From an uncultured Holophagaceae bacterium (GTDB lineage Bacteria > Acidobacteriota > Holophagae > Holophagales > Holophagaceae), in NCBI GenBank assembly GCA_903857495.1, contig CAIOFF010000042.1, forward strand, positions 62,001 to 126,000: a DNA stretch of 64,000 bases, given 5' to 3'. The notes beneath the pieces were generated by a model. The model made no database searches and was not told the origin of the DNA. It saw only the letters and a program-made list of their open reading frames with translations. Below are positions 15,828 through 26,548 of this stretch, one piece after another; positions within the stretch are counted from its first letter, which is position 1, and each line of letters opens with the position of its first letter. The position numbers and the translations under genes were made by a program.

Positions 15828-16676
15828 ATGCCCATCACCCCCCAAGAACTGATTGCGAACCTCGGTGACCTGCCTCCTCTTCCCCAGGTGGCCTCCCAGG
15901 TGCTGCGCGTCTCCGCAGACCCGGATGCCAATGCCGAAGACCTCCGCAAGGTCATCGCCACGGACCAGGCCCTCACCAGCCAGATCCTGAAGATCTCCAA
16001 CTCGGCCATGTTTGGCATGGTGCGGGAAGTCACCACGCTGACCCAGGCGATCATGACCCTCGGCTTCAGCACCATCAAGAGCGTGGTCATCGCCAGCTCC
16101 GCGAAGAATCTCTACCACCGGGGCTCCGTGGGCCTCCAGGAGCGGCTGATCTGGGAACATGCGCTGATCTCGGCCATCGCCAGCCGGGCCTTCGCCAAGA
16201 GCCTCCGCTTTCCCCGCGTGGAGGAGGCCTTCATCGGCGGCCTGCTGCATGACATCGGGAAGTCGGTCCTGGGGGTGAAGTTCCCGGAGCGCTACGCGGC
16301 CCTGCTGCGCACGGTCTACAACGAGGGCGGCGTCTGCCTGAATCTGGAGCTGGATACCTTCGGCTTCGACCACGCCATGGTGGGTGAGGCCCTGGTGGGC
16401 AAGTGGAACCTGGCCTCGAGCCTGCAGTCGGCGGTGCGCTGGCACCACGATCCCATCCATGCCCCCAAGGACCACCATGAGCTCTCAGCCATCGTGGCCC
16501 TCGCGAACCAGATGGCCCTGGAGGAGAAGGTCGGCATCGGCGATCCCCAACACCTTGAAGGCTCTACCCAGCAGGCCATGGAGATCCTCCGGGTCGGCCC
16601 CGAAGCTCTGGCCGGCATCAAGGAGGGCATCCGGGCCGCCATCGAGCAGGACAAGACGATGATCGCGGAGTTCTAG
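15828..16676 (+). CDS. HDOD domain protein (first of a pair)
   Basis: The 282-residue protein is a single HDOD domain. It begins LPPLPQVASQVLRVSADPDA, with ALTSQILKISNSAMFG and the HD-like GGLLHDIGKSVLG. HDOD proteins are signalling or scaffold proteins related to HD hydrolases; several act in motility, development or c-di-GMP output. The gene lies 12 bases after cheR, and its TAG stop abuts the next ATG. Confidence 0.88.
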   Translation: MPITPQELIANLGDLPPLPQVASQVLRVSADPDANAEDLRKVIATDQALTSQILKISNSAMFGMVREVTTLTQAIMTLGFSTIKSVVIASSAKNLYHRGSVGLQERLIWEHALISAIASRAFAKSLRFPRVEEAFIGGLLHDIGKSVLGVKFPERYAALLRTVYNEGGVCLNLELDTFGFDHAMVGEALVGKWNLASSLQSAVRWHHDPIHAPKDHHELSAIVALANQMALEEKVGIGDPQHLEGSTQQAMEILRVGPEALAGIKEGIRAAIEQDKTMIAEF

Positions 16677-17540
16677 ATGATCACCCGGGAGCAGTTCATC
16701 TCGCGCCTGAAGGCCAAGTCCCTTCCGAGCCTGCCCTTGACGGTGGTGGCTCTGGGCGAGGCCGTGCAGGACGAGCGCTGCACTGTGGACCGCATCCTCG
16801 GCATCCTCTCAAAGGATCCCTCACTCTCCGCCACCCTGCTGCGCCTCGCCAACTCCGCGCTCTACGCCGGAACCGACTCCATCCAGGACCTGCGCAGCGC
16901 CGTGCTGCGCCTCGGCTTCGATGCCGTGGCCAACCTCGGCACCGGCGCCGCGGTGGTGCGCACCTTGAAGGGCGGCACCCACCTCAACGCCGTGAAGCTG
17001 TGGCAGCACAGCGTGGCAGTGGGCCTCACCGGGAAGGGCATCTGCGTCCTGGCCAAGCGGCACGGCCAGGCCGAGACCGCCTTCCTGACCGGCCTGCTCC
17101 ACGACATCGGCAAGATCGCCCTGGACACCTGCTACCCCGAGGCCTATGCCACAGTGCTCCAGCAGGTCGAGGCGGGAGCCCTCTTCATCGACGCCGAGCG
17201 GGCGGTGCTGGGCCTGGACCACGCCGAGGCCGGCGCCCTCCTCGCCGCGGAGTGGTCCTTCCCCCAGACCATCGTGGAGGTGATCCGCGACCACCACGAA
17301 CCCCAGCCCGGCGACTTCCTCCCCAACCTCATCCACCTCTCGGATTTGCTGGTGCGGACCCGCATTCCCATGGGTCCCGCGGATGAGCACCTGCTGGTGT
17401 CCCTGGACGAGCTGCCGGCCTTCAAGGCCGTCATGGCCGGCGCCCTCCAGAAGGATCTGGATGTGGAGCGTCTCACCTTCTCCATCGATGACGAGCTGGA
17501 CCATGCCATGGCCTTCGTCGAGCTGGCTTTCCAGGCCTAG
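16677..17540 (+). CDS. HDOD domain protein (second of a pair)
   Basis: This 287-residue HDOD protein shares the layout of its upstream neighbour: LPSLPLTVVALGEAV, SLSATLLRLANSALY, a central helical region and GLLHDIGKIALD. The two are probably an old tandem duplication, although the sequences have diverged well. Start directly follows the previous stop with no gap. Role in the chemosensory operon is inferred from position. Confidence 0.88.
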   Translation: MITREQFISRLKAKSLPSLPLTVVALGEAVQDERCTVDRILGILSKDPSLSATLLRLANSALYAGTDSIQDLRSAVLRLGFDAVANLGTGAAVVRTLKGGTHLNAVKLWQHSVAVGLTGKGICVLAKRHGQAETAFLTGLLHDIGKIALDTCYPEAYATVLQQVEAGALFIDAERAVLGLDHAEAGALLAAEWSFPQTIVEVIRDHHEPQPGDFLPNLIHLSDLLVRTRIPMGPADEHLLVSLDELPAFKAVMAGALQKDLDVERLTFSIDDELDHAMAFVELAFQA

Positions 17541-17549
17541 AGGAGTCCC

Positions 17550-18659
17550 ATGACGATCCGGATCCTGGTGGTGGATGACAGCCCCTTCATGCGGAAGACC
17601 CTGCAGAAGATGCTGGAGGAGGCCCCGGACCTCCGCGTGGTCGCCACGGCGCGGGACGGCCTCGACGCCCTCGAGAAGATCCAGGAATTCAAGCCCGACA
17701 TCGTCACCCTCGACATCGAGATGCCCCGCATGGACGGCCTCTCCTGCCTGAAGAAGATCATGGCTGACCACCCCATGCCGGTGCTGATGGTCTCGAGCCT
17801 CACCCAGGAGGGCGCCCGGACCACCCTGGAGGCCCTCTCCATCGGCGCCCTGGACTTCATTCCCAAAGAGAACAGCTACGCCAGCATGAGCATCCTGCAG
17901 ATCCAGCATGACCTGCAGGAGAAGGTGCGCCGCCTCGCCTCGTCCCCCCGGTTCCACCGTGCGCCCCCGGCGCCGGGCGCGGCGGGCCCGGTGCCCGTGC
18001 AGCACGTGCCAGCGGCCCCGCTCCACCGGCCCGCGGCTCTGCCAAAGGCGCCGGTCCCCGCCGGTACCAGCCTCGCCTCCTCGCCCCAGGCAGAGCTCCT
18101 CGTCATCGGCAGCTCCACCGGCGGCCCCAAGGCCCTCCAGGACATCCTGCCCTCCCTGCCGGCCAACCTGCCGGTGCCCTGCCTCATCGTCCAGCACATG
18201 CCGAGCACCTTCACCAAGCCTTTCGCGGATCGCCTGGACGGCCTCTGCCAGGTCCACGTGAAGGAAGCCGAGCAGGGGGAGCCCCTGAAGGCCGGCACCG
18301 TCTACATCGCGCCGGGCGGAATCCACCTGACCTTTGGCCCCCGCGGAGCCAAAGGCTGCATCGAGCTCAGTCCCGAACCGCTCGCTTCCCTGCACCGTCC
18401 CAGCGTCGATGTGCTCTTCCTCAGCGTGGCGGAGCTGTTCCGGGGGCAGGTGCTGGCCGGGATTCTCACCGGCATGGGCGCGGATGGGGCCAAGGGCATG
18501 GAGCAGCTGAAGCTCCGGGGCGCCTACACCTTTGCCGAGTCGGAGGAGTCCTGCGTGGTCTACGGCATGCCCCGCGCCGCCGTAGAGCGGGGCTGCGTCG
18601 ATGTGGTGGCCCCCCTGAGCGAGATCCCGGGCCAGCTCCGTCGGCACTTCAGGATCTAG
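17550..18659 (+). CDS. cheB: Chemotaxis response regulator protein-glutamate methylesterase CheB
   Basis: CheB removes methyl groups from chemoreceptors and can deamidate them. The 369-residue protein has an N-terminal receiver domain (VVDDSPFMRK, phospho-acceptor Asp in TLDIEMPRMDG, later PKE), a Pro/Ala-rich linker at about 135-180, and a methylesterase domain. The catalytic residues are visible: Ser in IGSSTGGPKAL, His in VQHMPSTFT and Asp in GILTGMGADGAKG. An AGGAG box precedes the ATG. It pairs with cheR in the same operon. Confidence 0.94.
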   Translation: MTIRILVVDDSPFMRKTLQKMLEEAPDLRVVATARDGLDALEKIQEFKPDIVTLDIEMPRMDGLSCLKKIMADHPMPVLMVSSLTQEGARTTLEALSIGALDFIPKENSYASMSILQIQHDLQEKVRRLASSPRFHRAPPAPGAAGPVPVQHVPAAPLHRPAALPKAPVPAGTSLASSPQAELLVIGSSTGGPKALQDILPSLPANLPVPCLIVQHMPSTFTKPFADRLDGLCQVHVKEAEQGEPLKAGTVYIAPGGIHLTFGPRGAKGCIELSPEPLASLHRPSVDVLFLSVAELFRGQVLAGILTGMGADGAKGMEQLKLRGAYTFAESEESCVVYGMPRAAVERGCVDVVAPLSEIPGQLRRHFRI

Positions 18660-18690
18660 GCGGGAACCGGGACCAGCGGATGGGGCGACC

Positions 18691-19578
18691 TTGATCGAGA
18701 ACCTGGCACTGACGCCCGCACTGCTGGGATCCCTGAGGATCCCGGCGGCGGCGGCGTCGAGCCCAGCCCTCACCGCCGCTCTCGGCGGCCAGACCCTCGA
18801 GGTCACCCTGGAGGCCCTCCTGCCCGAGGGGATGCTGCTCCGGCTGGCTGATGGCGAGCTGCTGAAGGCTCAGGGCGAGCTGCCCTTCCCGACGGGCAGC
18901 ACCATAACGCTCAAGACCCTGCCCCTGCCGGAAGGCGCCGGCATCCGGCTGCAGGTGGTCCGGGCCACGCCACCGCCCGCTCCTGCGGTGCTGGCGCCGC
19001 TGGTCTTCGGGGAGGGCGCCCAGCTGCTGGCGCGGACTCAAGCAGGGAACGAGCAGGCCCCCCTCGCAGCCCTGCTCCGCAGCTTCCTCCAGGCGGGCTC
19101 CGCCATCGCCGAGCAGCCCGAGAGCTGGTTCACCTGGATGAAGGAGGCCATGAAGACCCTGGCCGATCCCGCCGCCTCCCCCGCCGAGGCCCCCTTCCAC
19201 CAGCTCCAGGCCAAGGAGGGCACCGGCTGGTTCGAGATTCCCCTGCCCTGGGCCGCGGGGGTCGAGCCCCTGCGGATCTGGATCGAGGACGAGCGGGATG
19301 CCGCGGGAGCCGAGGCGACGCCCACCCACCGGGTGTTCCTGAGTGTCCCTTTCAGCGCCCTGGGCGAGGTGCGCATGGGGCTGGAGCAGCGCAGCTCCGG
19401 TCTGCGGGTGCGGCTCTGGCTGACCGATCCCAGCCAGGTCGCCGCCCTGCGTCCCGAGCTCGAGGCGGAGCTGAAGACCCTCGGGCGGCCCGTGGACCTT
19501 CAGGTGCTGACCCTGCCTCCGGGGCTGCCCGACCTCCGCGCCATGGCGGGAGCCTCCCCGCTCCAGGCCATGGGCTAG
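18691..19578 (+). CDS. FliK-like (flagellar hook-length control C-terminal domain-like) protein
   Basis: The 295-residue protein starts at TTG 18691; there is no better in-frame start. Its C-terminal third carries the pattern VPFSALGEVRMGLEQRSSGL, then a short strand and a long helix and VDLQVLTLPPG. This resembles the FliK C-terminal (Flg_hook) domain, which measures hook or needle length and switches export. The N-terminal part is Ala/Leu/Pro-rich and low in complexity, as in FliK. No other flagellar gene is visible, so a motility role is inferred. Confidence 0.6.
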   Translation: MIENLALTPALLGSLRIPAAAASSPALTAALGGQTLEVTLEALLPEGMLLRLADGELLKAQGELPFPTGSTITLKTLPLPEGAGIRLQVVRATPPPAPAVLAPLVFGEGAQLLARTQAGNEQAPLAALLRSFLQAGSAIAEQPESWFTWMKEAMKTLADPAASPAEAPFHQLQAKEGTGWFEIPLPWAAGVEPLRIWIEDERDAAGAEATPTHRVFLSVPFSALGEVRMGLEQRSSGLRVRLWLTDPSQVAALRPELEAELKTLGRPVDLQVLTLPPGLPDLRAMAGASPLQAMG

Positions 19579-19580
19579 CC

Positions 19581-20611
19581 GTGAGCACTCCCGCCCTTCC
19601 CAAGGACAGCCCCAACCGGCGGCTGGAACAGCTCATGGCCTGCACCGGCGCGATTCCCTGGTCCATGGACCCGGAGAACGGAACCTGTGTCTATCTGGGC
19701 CGTTCCGAGGAGGAGCTCTTTGGCTGGCCCCAGGAGAGCTGGCGTGCCCTCCCCTTCTGGGGCGCTGTGATCCACCCCGAGGACCAGGCCGCCTTTCGCA
19801 GCTTTCTCCAGGACCTCGACCCCGCGCCGGGCAGCCCCCAGTTCGAGTTCCGGCTCCAGACCCCCGAGGGGGGCGCCCACTGGGTGCGGGCCGCCGGAGG
19901 ACTGGAGGCCGGCACCCCGGAGAGCCATGTGATGGGCTTCCTCTTTGACATCCACGCCCAGAAAGTCGCCGACCAGAACGTCCTGGAAGCCTCCCTGAAG
20001 CAGAAGGACCTGCTCCTCCGCGAGATCCACCACCGGGTGAAGAACAACCTCCAGGTGGTCTCCAGCCTGCTGCGGCTGCAGGCCTCCACCAACCCGGATC
20101 CCGCCCTGCAGCGGGCCCTGCAGGAAGCCCAGGAACGCATCCAGGCCATCGCCCTCATCCACCAGAAGCTCAAGCACGCTCCTGATTTTTCCCAGCTGGA
20201 CCTGCCGGGCTATGTGCGAACGCTGGCGGAGCGGCTGGTGCGGACCTATGCGAGCGTCCCGGCCCTCATCGACCTGCAGGTACGGGTGGCGGCGGTGGAG
20301 ATCGGCCCGGACGCCCCGATGCCCCTGGGGCTGATCCTCAACGAGCTGGTGGCCAACGCCCTCCAGCACGCCTTCCCCCCGGGCGAAGGTGGCAGCCTCG
20401 ACATCGAGATTGGCCAGGACGCCAAGGGCTGGGTCACCCTCCGGGTGGCGGATTCAGGACTGGGGCTTCCCGCCACCGTGGAGCTGGACCGGGGCGGTCT
20501 GGGCTTCCAGCTGGTCAAGGCCCTGACCGATCAGCTGTCCGGGGTCCTGGAGCTGGAACGGCGCCGGGGGGCCTCCTTCCTCCTGAGTTTCCCCCCCGTC
20601 CGACGGCAGCC

Positions 20612-20615
<4 letters not shown>
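19581..20615 (+). CDS. PAS-domain sensor histidine kinase (HisKA_2 type)
   Basis: This soluble kinase of 344 residues has a PAS domain at about 18-128 and a HisKA_2 dimerisation helix LLREIHHRVKNNLQ (His150 is the probable phosphosite). An HATPase with LILNELVANALQHAF and VADSGLGLP follows. GTG start just after the FliK-like stop. The next gene overlaps its stop (ATGA) and begins with a receiver domain, so phosphotransfer between the two is likely. Confidence 0.9.
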
Positions 20616-22534
<1,919 letters not shown>

Positions 22535-23536
22535 TCAGCCCTTCCGCAGCTGCCTCATGAGCCTCGGCAGCCGGTTCAGGGCCGCCTGGGCCTCGGCCCA
22601 CTCCCGGTGGGGACGGGCCGGGAAGCCCGTGACGAAGCTGCCCTCGGGCAGACTCTTCGCCACCACACTGTTGCCACCCACCACGCTGCGCGCCCCGATC
22701 TCGATGTGGCCCACGACCCCAGCCTTGCCCGCCAGGGTCACGTAGTCGCCCAGCTTCGTCGAACCGCTGATGCCCGACTGGGCCACCAGCAGGCAGTGGC
22801 TCCCCACCTGGACGTTGTGGGCGACCTGCACCTGGTTGTCGATCTTGGAGCCGGTGCCGATCCGGGTGGGGCCGAGCACGCCCCGGTCGATGCAGACACA
22901 GGCGCCGATCTCCACGTCGTCACCCACCTCCACCCAGCCCACCTGGGGAATCTTGGTGTGGCGCCCCTCCACGAGGACGTAGCCGTAGCCATCGCTGCCC
23001 ACCACGGAGTTGGCGTGGATGATCACCCGCCGTCCCAGCCGCGTCTGGCGGTAGAGCACCACGCCCGGGAAGAGCTCACAGCCCTCCCCCAGTTCGCAGT
23101 CGTCCCCGACATGGACACCGGGATGCAGCACGCAGCCGGCGGCCACGACCGTCCGGGCGCCCACCGTGGAGCCTGGGGCGATCACACAGTCCGCGCTGAG
23201 CACCGCCGAGGCGTGCACCGCTGTGGTGCTCCGCTCGGGCGTCGGCTCGGGATGCAGCCAGCCGATCGCCTGGGCGAAGCACCAGTAGGGGTGCGGAACC
23301 CGCAGGACCGGCCGGTCACCCAGATCGGTCTTCGCATCCACGAGGATCAGGCCCGCCGGACTCTCCTTGGCCTTGGTGGCATACCTGGGGTTGGCAAGGA
23401 AGGAGATGGACCGTTCTCCAGCCTCTTCCAGCGGCTTCACTTCGGAAATGAGGCGATCCAGGGGACAATGCTCCAGGGTGCCACCCAAACGTTCGGCCAG
23501 ATCCTGCGCAGTCAGGGTCATCGGGGTCCGGGACAT
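22535..23536 (-). CDS. lpxD: UDP-3-O-acylglucosamine N-acyltransferase LpxD
   Basis: LpxD adds the second (N-linked) hydroxyacyl chain in lipid A synthesis. The 333-residue protein has the uridine-binding N-terminal domain (about 8-100) with ISFLANPRY, and then a left-handed beta-helix of hexapeptide repeats. The helix includes VIAPGSTVGARTVV, IHANSVVGSDGYGYV and HNVQVGSHCLLVAQSGISG. A GAGGAG box precedes ATG 23536. It stands alone rather than in the usual bamA-skp-lpxD-fabZ-lpxA cluster. Confidence 0.93.
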   Translation of the reverse strand: MSRTPMTLTAQDLAERLGGTLEHCPLDRLISEVKPLEEAGERSISFLANPRYATKAKESPAGLILVDAKTDLGDRPVLRVPHPYWCFAQAIGWLHPEPTPERSTTAVHASAVLSADCVIAPGSTVGARTVVAAGCVLHPGVHVGDDCELGEGCELFPGVVLYRQTRLGRRVIIHANSVVGSDGYGYVLVEGRHTKIPQVGWVEVGDDVEIGACVCIDRGVLGPTRIGTGSKIDNQVQVAHNVQVGSHCLLVAQSGISGSTKLGDYVTLAGKAGVVGHIEIGARSVVGGNSVVAKSLPEGSFVTGFPARPHREWAEAQAALNRLPRLMRQLRKG

Positions 23537-23621
23537 GGGTGCTCCTCAGCAGTCTTCAGTCTTCAGGGTACGGCCTCCAGTTTCCAGTCCTCCCATCATT
23601 TCGACCTTCCGAGTCCCCCGC

Positions 23622-24416
23622 ATGCACCCTGTTCTCCTTGAGTTCGGCTCCTTCCCCCTGGGCACCTACGGCCTGCTGCTGGCCATCGCCTTCTTTGCGG
23701 GGACCGCCCTGGCCAAGCGCCAGGGAAGCCTGGACGGCCTGTCCCCCTCAGCCATCACCGATCTGGGCATCGCCATGCTGATCTCGGCCCTCCTGGGTTC
23801 GAAGCTGCTCATGATCGTGGTGGACCTCATCGGCGGCGCCCCCCTGCGGGAAGTCTTCTCGCTCGGGACCTTGCGGGCTGGGGGGGCCATCCACGGGGGC
23901 ATCATCGCCGCCACGGCCGTGTTCTTCTGGAAGCTCCGCAAGGGCCAGGGATTGCCCCTCCGGGTCACCGGCGATGCCCTGGTGCCCGGTGTGGCCCTGG
24001 GCCAGGCCATCGGCCGCCTGGGCTGTTTTTCCGCCGGCTGCTGCTACGGCACCGAGGCCCACCTCCCCTGGGCCACTACCTTTACGGATCCCCTCGCCCG
24101 CGCCTTCAGCGGCACGCCCCTGGGCATTCCGCTGCATCCGGTCCAGGTCTACAACTGCCTGGCCAACCTCCTGGTCATGGCCATCCTGCTGCTGGCCCGC
24201 CCCAGGCGGAGCTTCCGGGGTCAAGTTTTCGCCCTCTACTTCATGGTCGAGGGAATCGGCCGCGTCATCACCGAGACCTGGCGGGGTGACGTGGATCGCG
24301 GCACGGGCTGGCTGGGCTGGACCTGGCTCAGCACCGGCCGTCTTACAGGTATCGCCTTCGCCCTGCTGGGCCTGGGCCTCTGGGCGGCGTGGAGCCGCAC
24401 AAGGGAAACCCGATGA
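23622..24416 (+). CDS. lgt: Prolipoprotein diacylglyceryl transferase
   Basis: Lgt is an inner-membrane enzyme that moves diacylglycerol from phosphatidylglycerol to the lipobox cysteine of prolipoproteins. The 264-residue protein has about seven membrane helices, LRAGGAIHGGI in the position of the conserved His/Gly loop, and the signature GQAIGRLGCFSAGCCYG. HPVQVYNCLANLL matches the family HPxQxYE segment, with Asn for Glu. ATG 23622 fits the family N-terminus (MHPVLLEFG). The stop overlaps the next start (ATGA). Confidence 0.92.
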   Translation: MHPVLLEFGSFPLGTYGLLLAIAFFAGTALAKRQGSLDGLSPSAITDLGIAMLISALLGSKLLMIVVDLIGGAPLREVFSLGTLRAGGAIHGGIIAATAVFFWKLRKGQGLPLRVTGDALVPGVALGQAIGRLGCFSAGCCYGTEAHLPWATTFTDPLARAFSGTPLGIPLHPVQVYNCLANLLVMAILLLARPRRSFRGQVFALYFMVEGIGRVITETWRGDVDRGTGWLGWTWLSTGRLTGIAFALLGLGLWAAWSRTRETR

Positions 24417-25393
24417 TGCAGTTCTGCGCCGAGGCTGGCGCCCCCCGTCTGGACCGCTACCTCGCCGACCTCCATCCAGAGGTGCCCCGCGCCCGCTGGG
24501 ATGCCCATGTCCGCACGGGCCTGGTGAAGGTGAATGGCCAGCCCGTGACCAAGGGCGGCGTCCGCCTCCGCCCCGGAGACCTGGTGGAGACGGACCTGCC
24601 GCTGATCACCGTGGCCGCGGCCCACCTGGAGGCGGAGGACATCGATCTGCCGACGCTCTACGAGGACGGGCTGCTGTGGATCGTGGACAAGCCTGCCGGC
24701 ATGGTGGTGCACCCGGGCCCCGGTCATGCCGGCGGCACCATCGTCAACGCCCTGCTCCACCGCCTGAAGACCCCGGTGGAAGTGGATGCCCTTGCCGAAC
24801 CCTCGGAGGATGCCGAAGAGCTGTCCTCGGGCTGGCCGGGCCTGGTCCACCGCCTGGACCGCTACACCACCGGCTGCCTCTGCCTCGCCAAGACCCTCGA
24901 CGCCCAGCGGGCCATCCAGGAGCAGTTCAAGGCCCGGACCGTGGAGAAGCGCTACCTCGCCATCGTGCGGCACTCCCCGCGCCTGCCTCAGCTGGGCAGC
25001 CTGCTCATCGACGAGCCCATCGCCCGGCACAAGCACGACCGTCTCCGCATGGTGGTGGCCGCAGGCGGCCGCCCGGCCCAGACCCGGATCCGGGTGTTGG
25101 CCCGCACCTCCAGCATCGCCCTGGTGGAGTGCGAGCTGCTCACGGGCCGCACGCACCAGATCCGCGTGCACCTTGGGCACCTGCGCGCGCCCATCATGGG
25201 GGACTCGCTCTATGGCGGCCCCGGCAGATGGCAGGACATCGACAGCCAGCCCCTGCTGCTGCCCCATCCAGCCCTCCATGCCTGGAAGCTCTCCGTGGAC
25301 CACCCCGGCACCGGGGAACGTATCAACGCCGTCGCGCCCCTGCCCGAGGCTTTTCGGGCCCTGGCAGCGTCCTTGGGCTTGCCCGAGGCTTGA
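24413..25393 (+). CDS. RluA-family 23S rRNA pseudouridine synthase (RluD-like)
   Basis: The 326-residue enzyme isomerises uridines in rRNA. An S4 RNA-binding domain occupies about 14-70 (RLDRYLADL and VKVNGQPV). The RluA catalytic domain includes DKPAGMVVHPGPGH and HRLDRYTTG with catalytic Asp149. LLTGRTHQIRVHL near 250 completes the signature. ATG 24413, overlapping the lgt stop, follows AAGGG. An acidic insert (about 125-140) lies before the catalytic motif. Confidence 0.92.
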   Translation: MMQFCAEAGAPRLDRYLADLHPEVPRARWDAHVRTGLVKVNGQPVTKGGVRLRPGDLVETDLPLITVAAAHLEAEDIDLPTLYEDGLLWIVDKPAGMVVHPGPGHAGGTIVNALLHRLKTPVEVDALAEPSEDAEELSSGWPGLVHRLDRYTTGCLCLAKTLDAQRAIQEQFKARTVEKRYLAIVRHSPRLPQLGSLLIDEPIARHKHDRLRMVVAAGGRPAQTRIRVLARTSSIALVECELLTGRTHQIRVHLGHLRAPIMGDSLYGGPGRWQDIDSQPLLLPHPALHAWKLSVDHPGTGERINAVAPLPEAFRALAASLGLPEA

Positions 25394-25460
25394 GCTGGAT
25401 GCATCATCCCACCGGCGGATCCGCCACCGGGGGGATGCTGCGCCCTGAGGATGGACTCCC

Positions 25461-25925
25461 ATGATCGCCAACCTGACCCAACCCATCACCCTGGACTCGC
25501 TGCTGAAGGACTACCCCTGGCTGCCAGGGGTGTTCTTCGCGGTCCTATGCCTTGTGGTCCTGCTGCTGGTGTCCCTGCCCCGCCTCGCTACGTGGCGCCG
25601 GGGGAAAGGCCGCCCGGTGCTGACGCCCATTCAACTCGAGGCCATGCTGATGGGTGCCGGCGCGCTGGTAGTGGATCTGCGGAACGCCCAGGACTTCGCC
25701 AGCGGTCACATCCGAGGCTGCCTGCATGTCCCCTACGCGGGGTTCGCAGCCCGATTCGTGCAGCCCGATCCCAAAGCCAAACGAGTCCTGGTCCTGGTGG
25801 ATGAGACCGACCTGCTCTCCCATCAGGCCCTGGATCTGCTGACCGCGCGGGGCTTCACCTGGCTCTATGTCCTGCAAGGCGGCATGGAGGCCTGGCGCAG
25901 CGCCAATCGGCCCCTCATCAAGTAG
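25461..25925 (+). CDS. Membrane-anchored rhodanese-like protein lacking the catalytic cysteine
   Basis: The 154-residue protein has one membrane helix (about 22-40) followed by a rhodanese fold: VVDLRNAQDFASGHIRGCLHV (in part), a central strand VLVLVDE and the C-terminal YVLQGGMEAW. The active-site loop that normally carries the sulfur-accepting Cys reads VDETDLLSHQA instead, so sulfurtransferase activity is not expected. It may bind a partner or ligand. It lies 67 bases after the pseudouridine synthase. Confidence 0.82.
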   Translation: MIANLTQPITLDSLLKDYPWLPGVFFAVLCLVVLLLVSLPRLATWRRGKGRPVLTPIQLEAMLMGAGALVVDLRNAQDFASGHIRGCLHVPYAGFAARFVQPDPKAKRVLVLVDETDLLSHQALDLLTARGFTWLYVLQGGMEAWRSANRPLIK

Positions 25926-25937
25926 CGTCAGGCCAGC

Positions 25938-26525
25938 TTAATTCTTGCTGGGTTCACCGAGCAGAGCCGCCGTGGGGGCGCTCTGAAACTCGAGGTGGGT
26001 GATCCACCAGCGCTTGCCATCCCAGCCGCACTGGAGCGCATTCACGCCGGTGTACATGGCCGGACCGTCGGCGGTCAGGCGGATCTCGTAGGCCGACCAG
26101 ACCTGCGCGATCCCCTCGTGCTTCTGCACGGTAAGGCTGGTGCCCTTCTCGAAAAAGCCCTTCTCCCACTGGGGGATGGCGAAGCTGAGGAAGGCTTCCA
26201 GTTCCAGCGGGCGCAGGAAGGCTCCCTTCTCGGGATGGCGGGCGGCCACCATGATCCGGCCCTGCAGGTGGAAGAGGCTGCGGATCTTCTCAATGTCCCG
26301 CTTCTGGTCCTTGGGCCCGGAGATGAACGCGTAGAGCGATGCGGTGAGCGCCTCGGGGGTGCCGGCTTCGGCAGCGCTGAGCTCGGCGCGCACCACTTCC
26401 TTCAGGGGGTTCGAGCTGGCCTTGCCGCTCGGGGCGGGCATTGGCGCCGGCAGCGGGAGGGGCGCCGGGGGCGGCCCCTGGGCGGCCAGGGTGAAGGCGG
26501 AGAGGCAGAGCAACGCGCGGAACAT
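25938..26525 (-). CDS. Secreted NTF2/SnoaL-like protein of unknown function
   Basis: The 195-residue product starts with a signal peptide (MFRALLCLSAFTLAAQ) and then a Pro/Ala-rich stretch up to about residue 40. The remainder, with helix-rich SLYAFISGP and strands ending VNALQCGWDGKRWWITHLEF, resembles the NTF2-like fold used by small binding proteins. A GGAGG box precedes ATG 26525. It lies 23 bases downstream of ampG on the same strand and may be co-transcribed with it. Function not recognised. Confidence 0.72.
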   Translation of the reverse strand: MFRALLCLSAFTLAAQGPPPAPLPLPAPMPAPSGKASSNPLKEVVRAELSAAEAGTPEALTASLYAFISGPKDQKRDIEKIRSLFHLQGRIMVAARHPEKGAFLRPLELEAFLSFAIPQWEKGFFEKGTSLTVQKHEGIAQVWSAYEIRLTADGPAMYTGVNALQCGWDGKRWWITHLEFQSAPTAALLGEPSKN

Positions 26526-26548
26526 GGAACCTCCGAAGTAGGACAATG

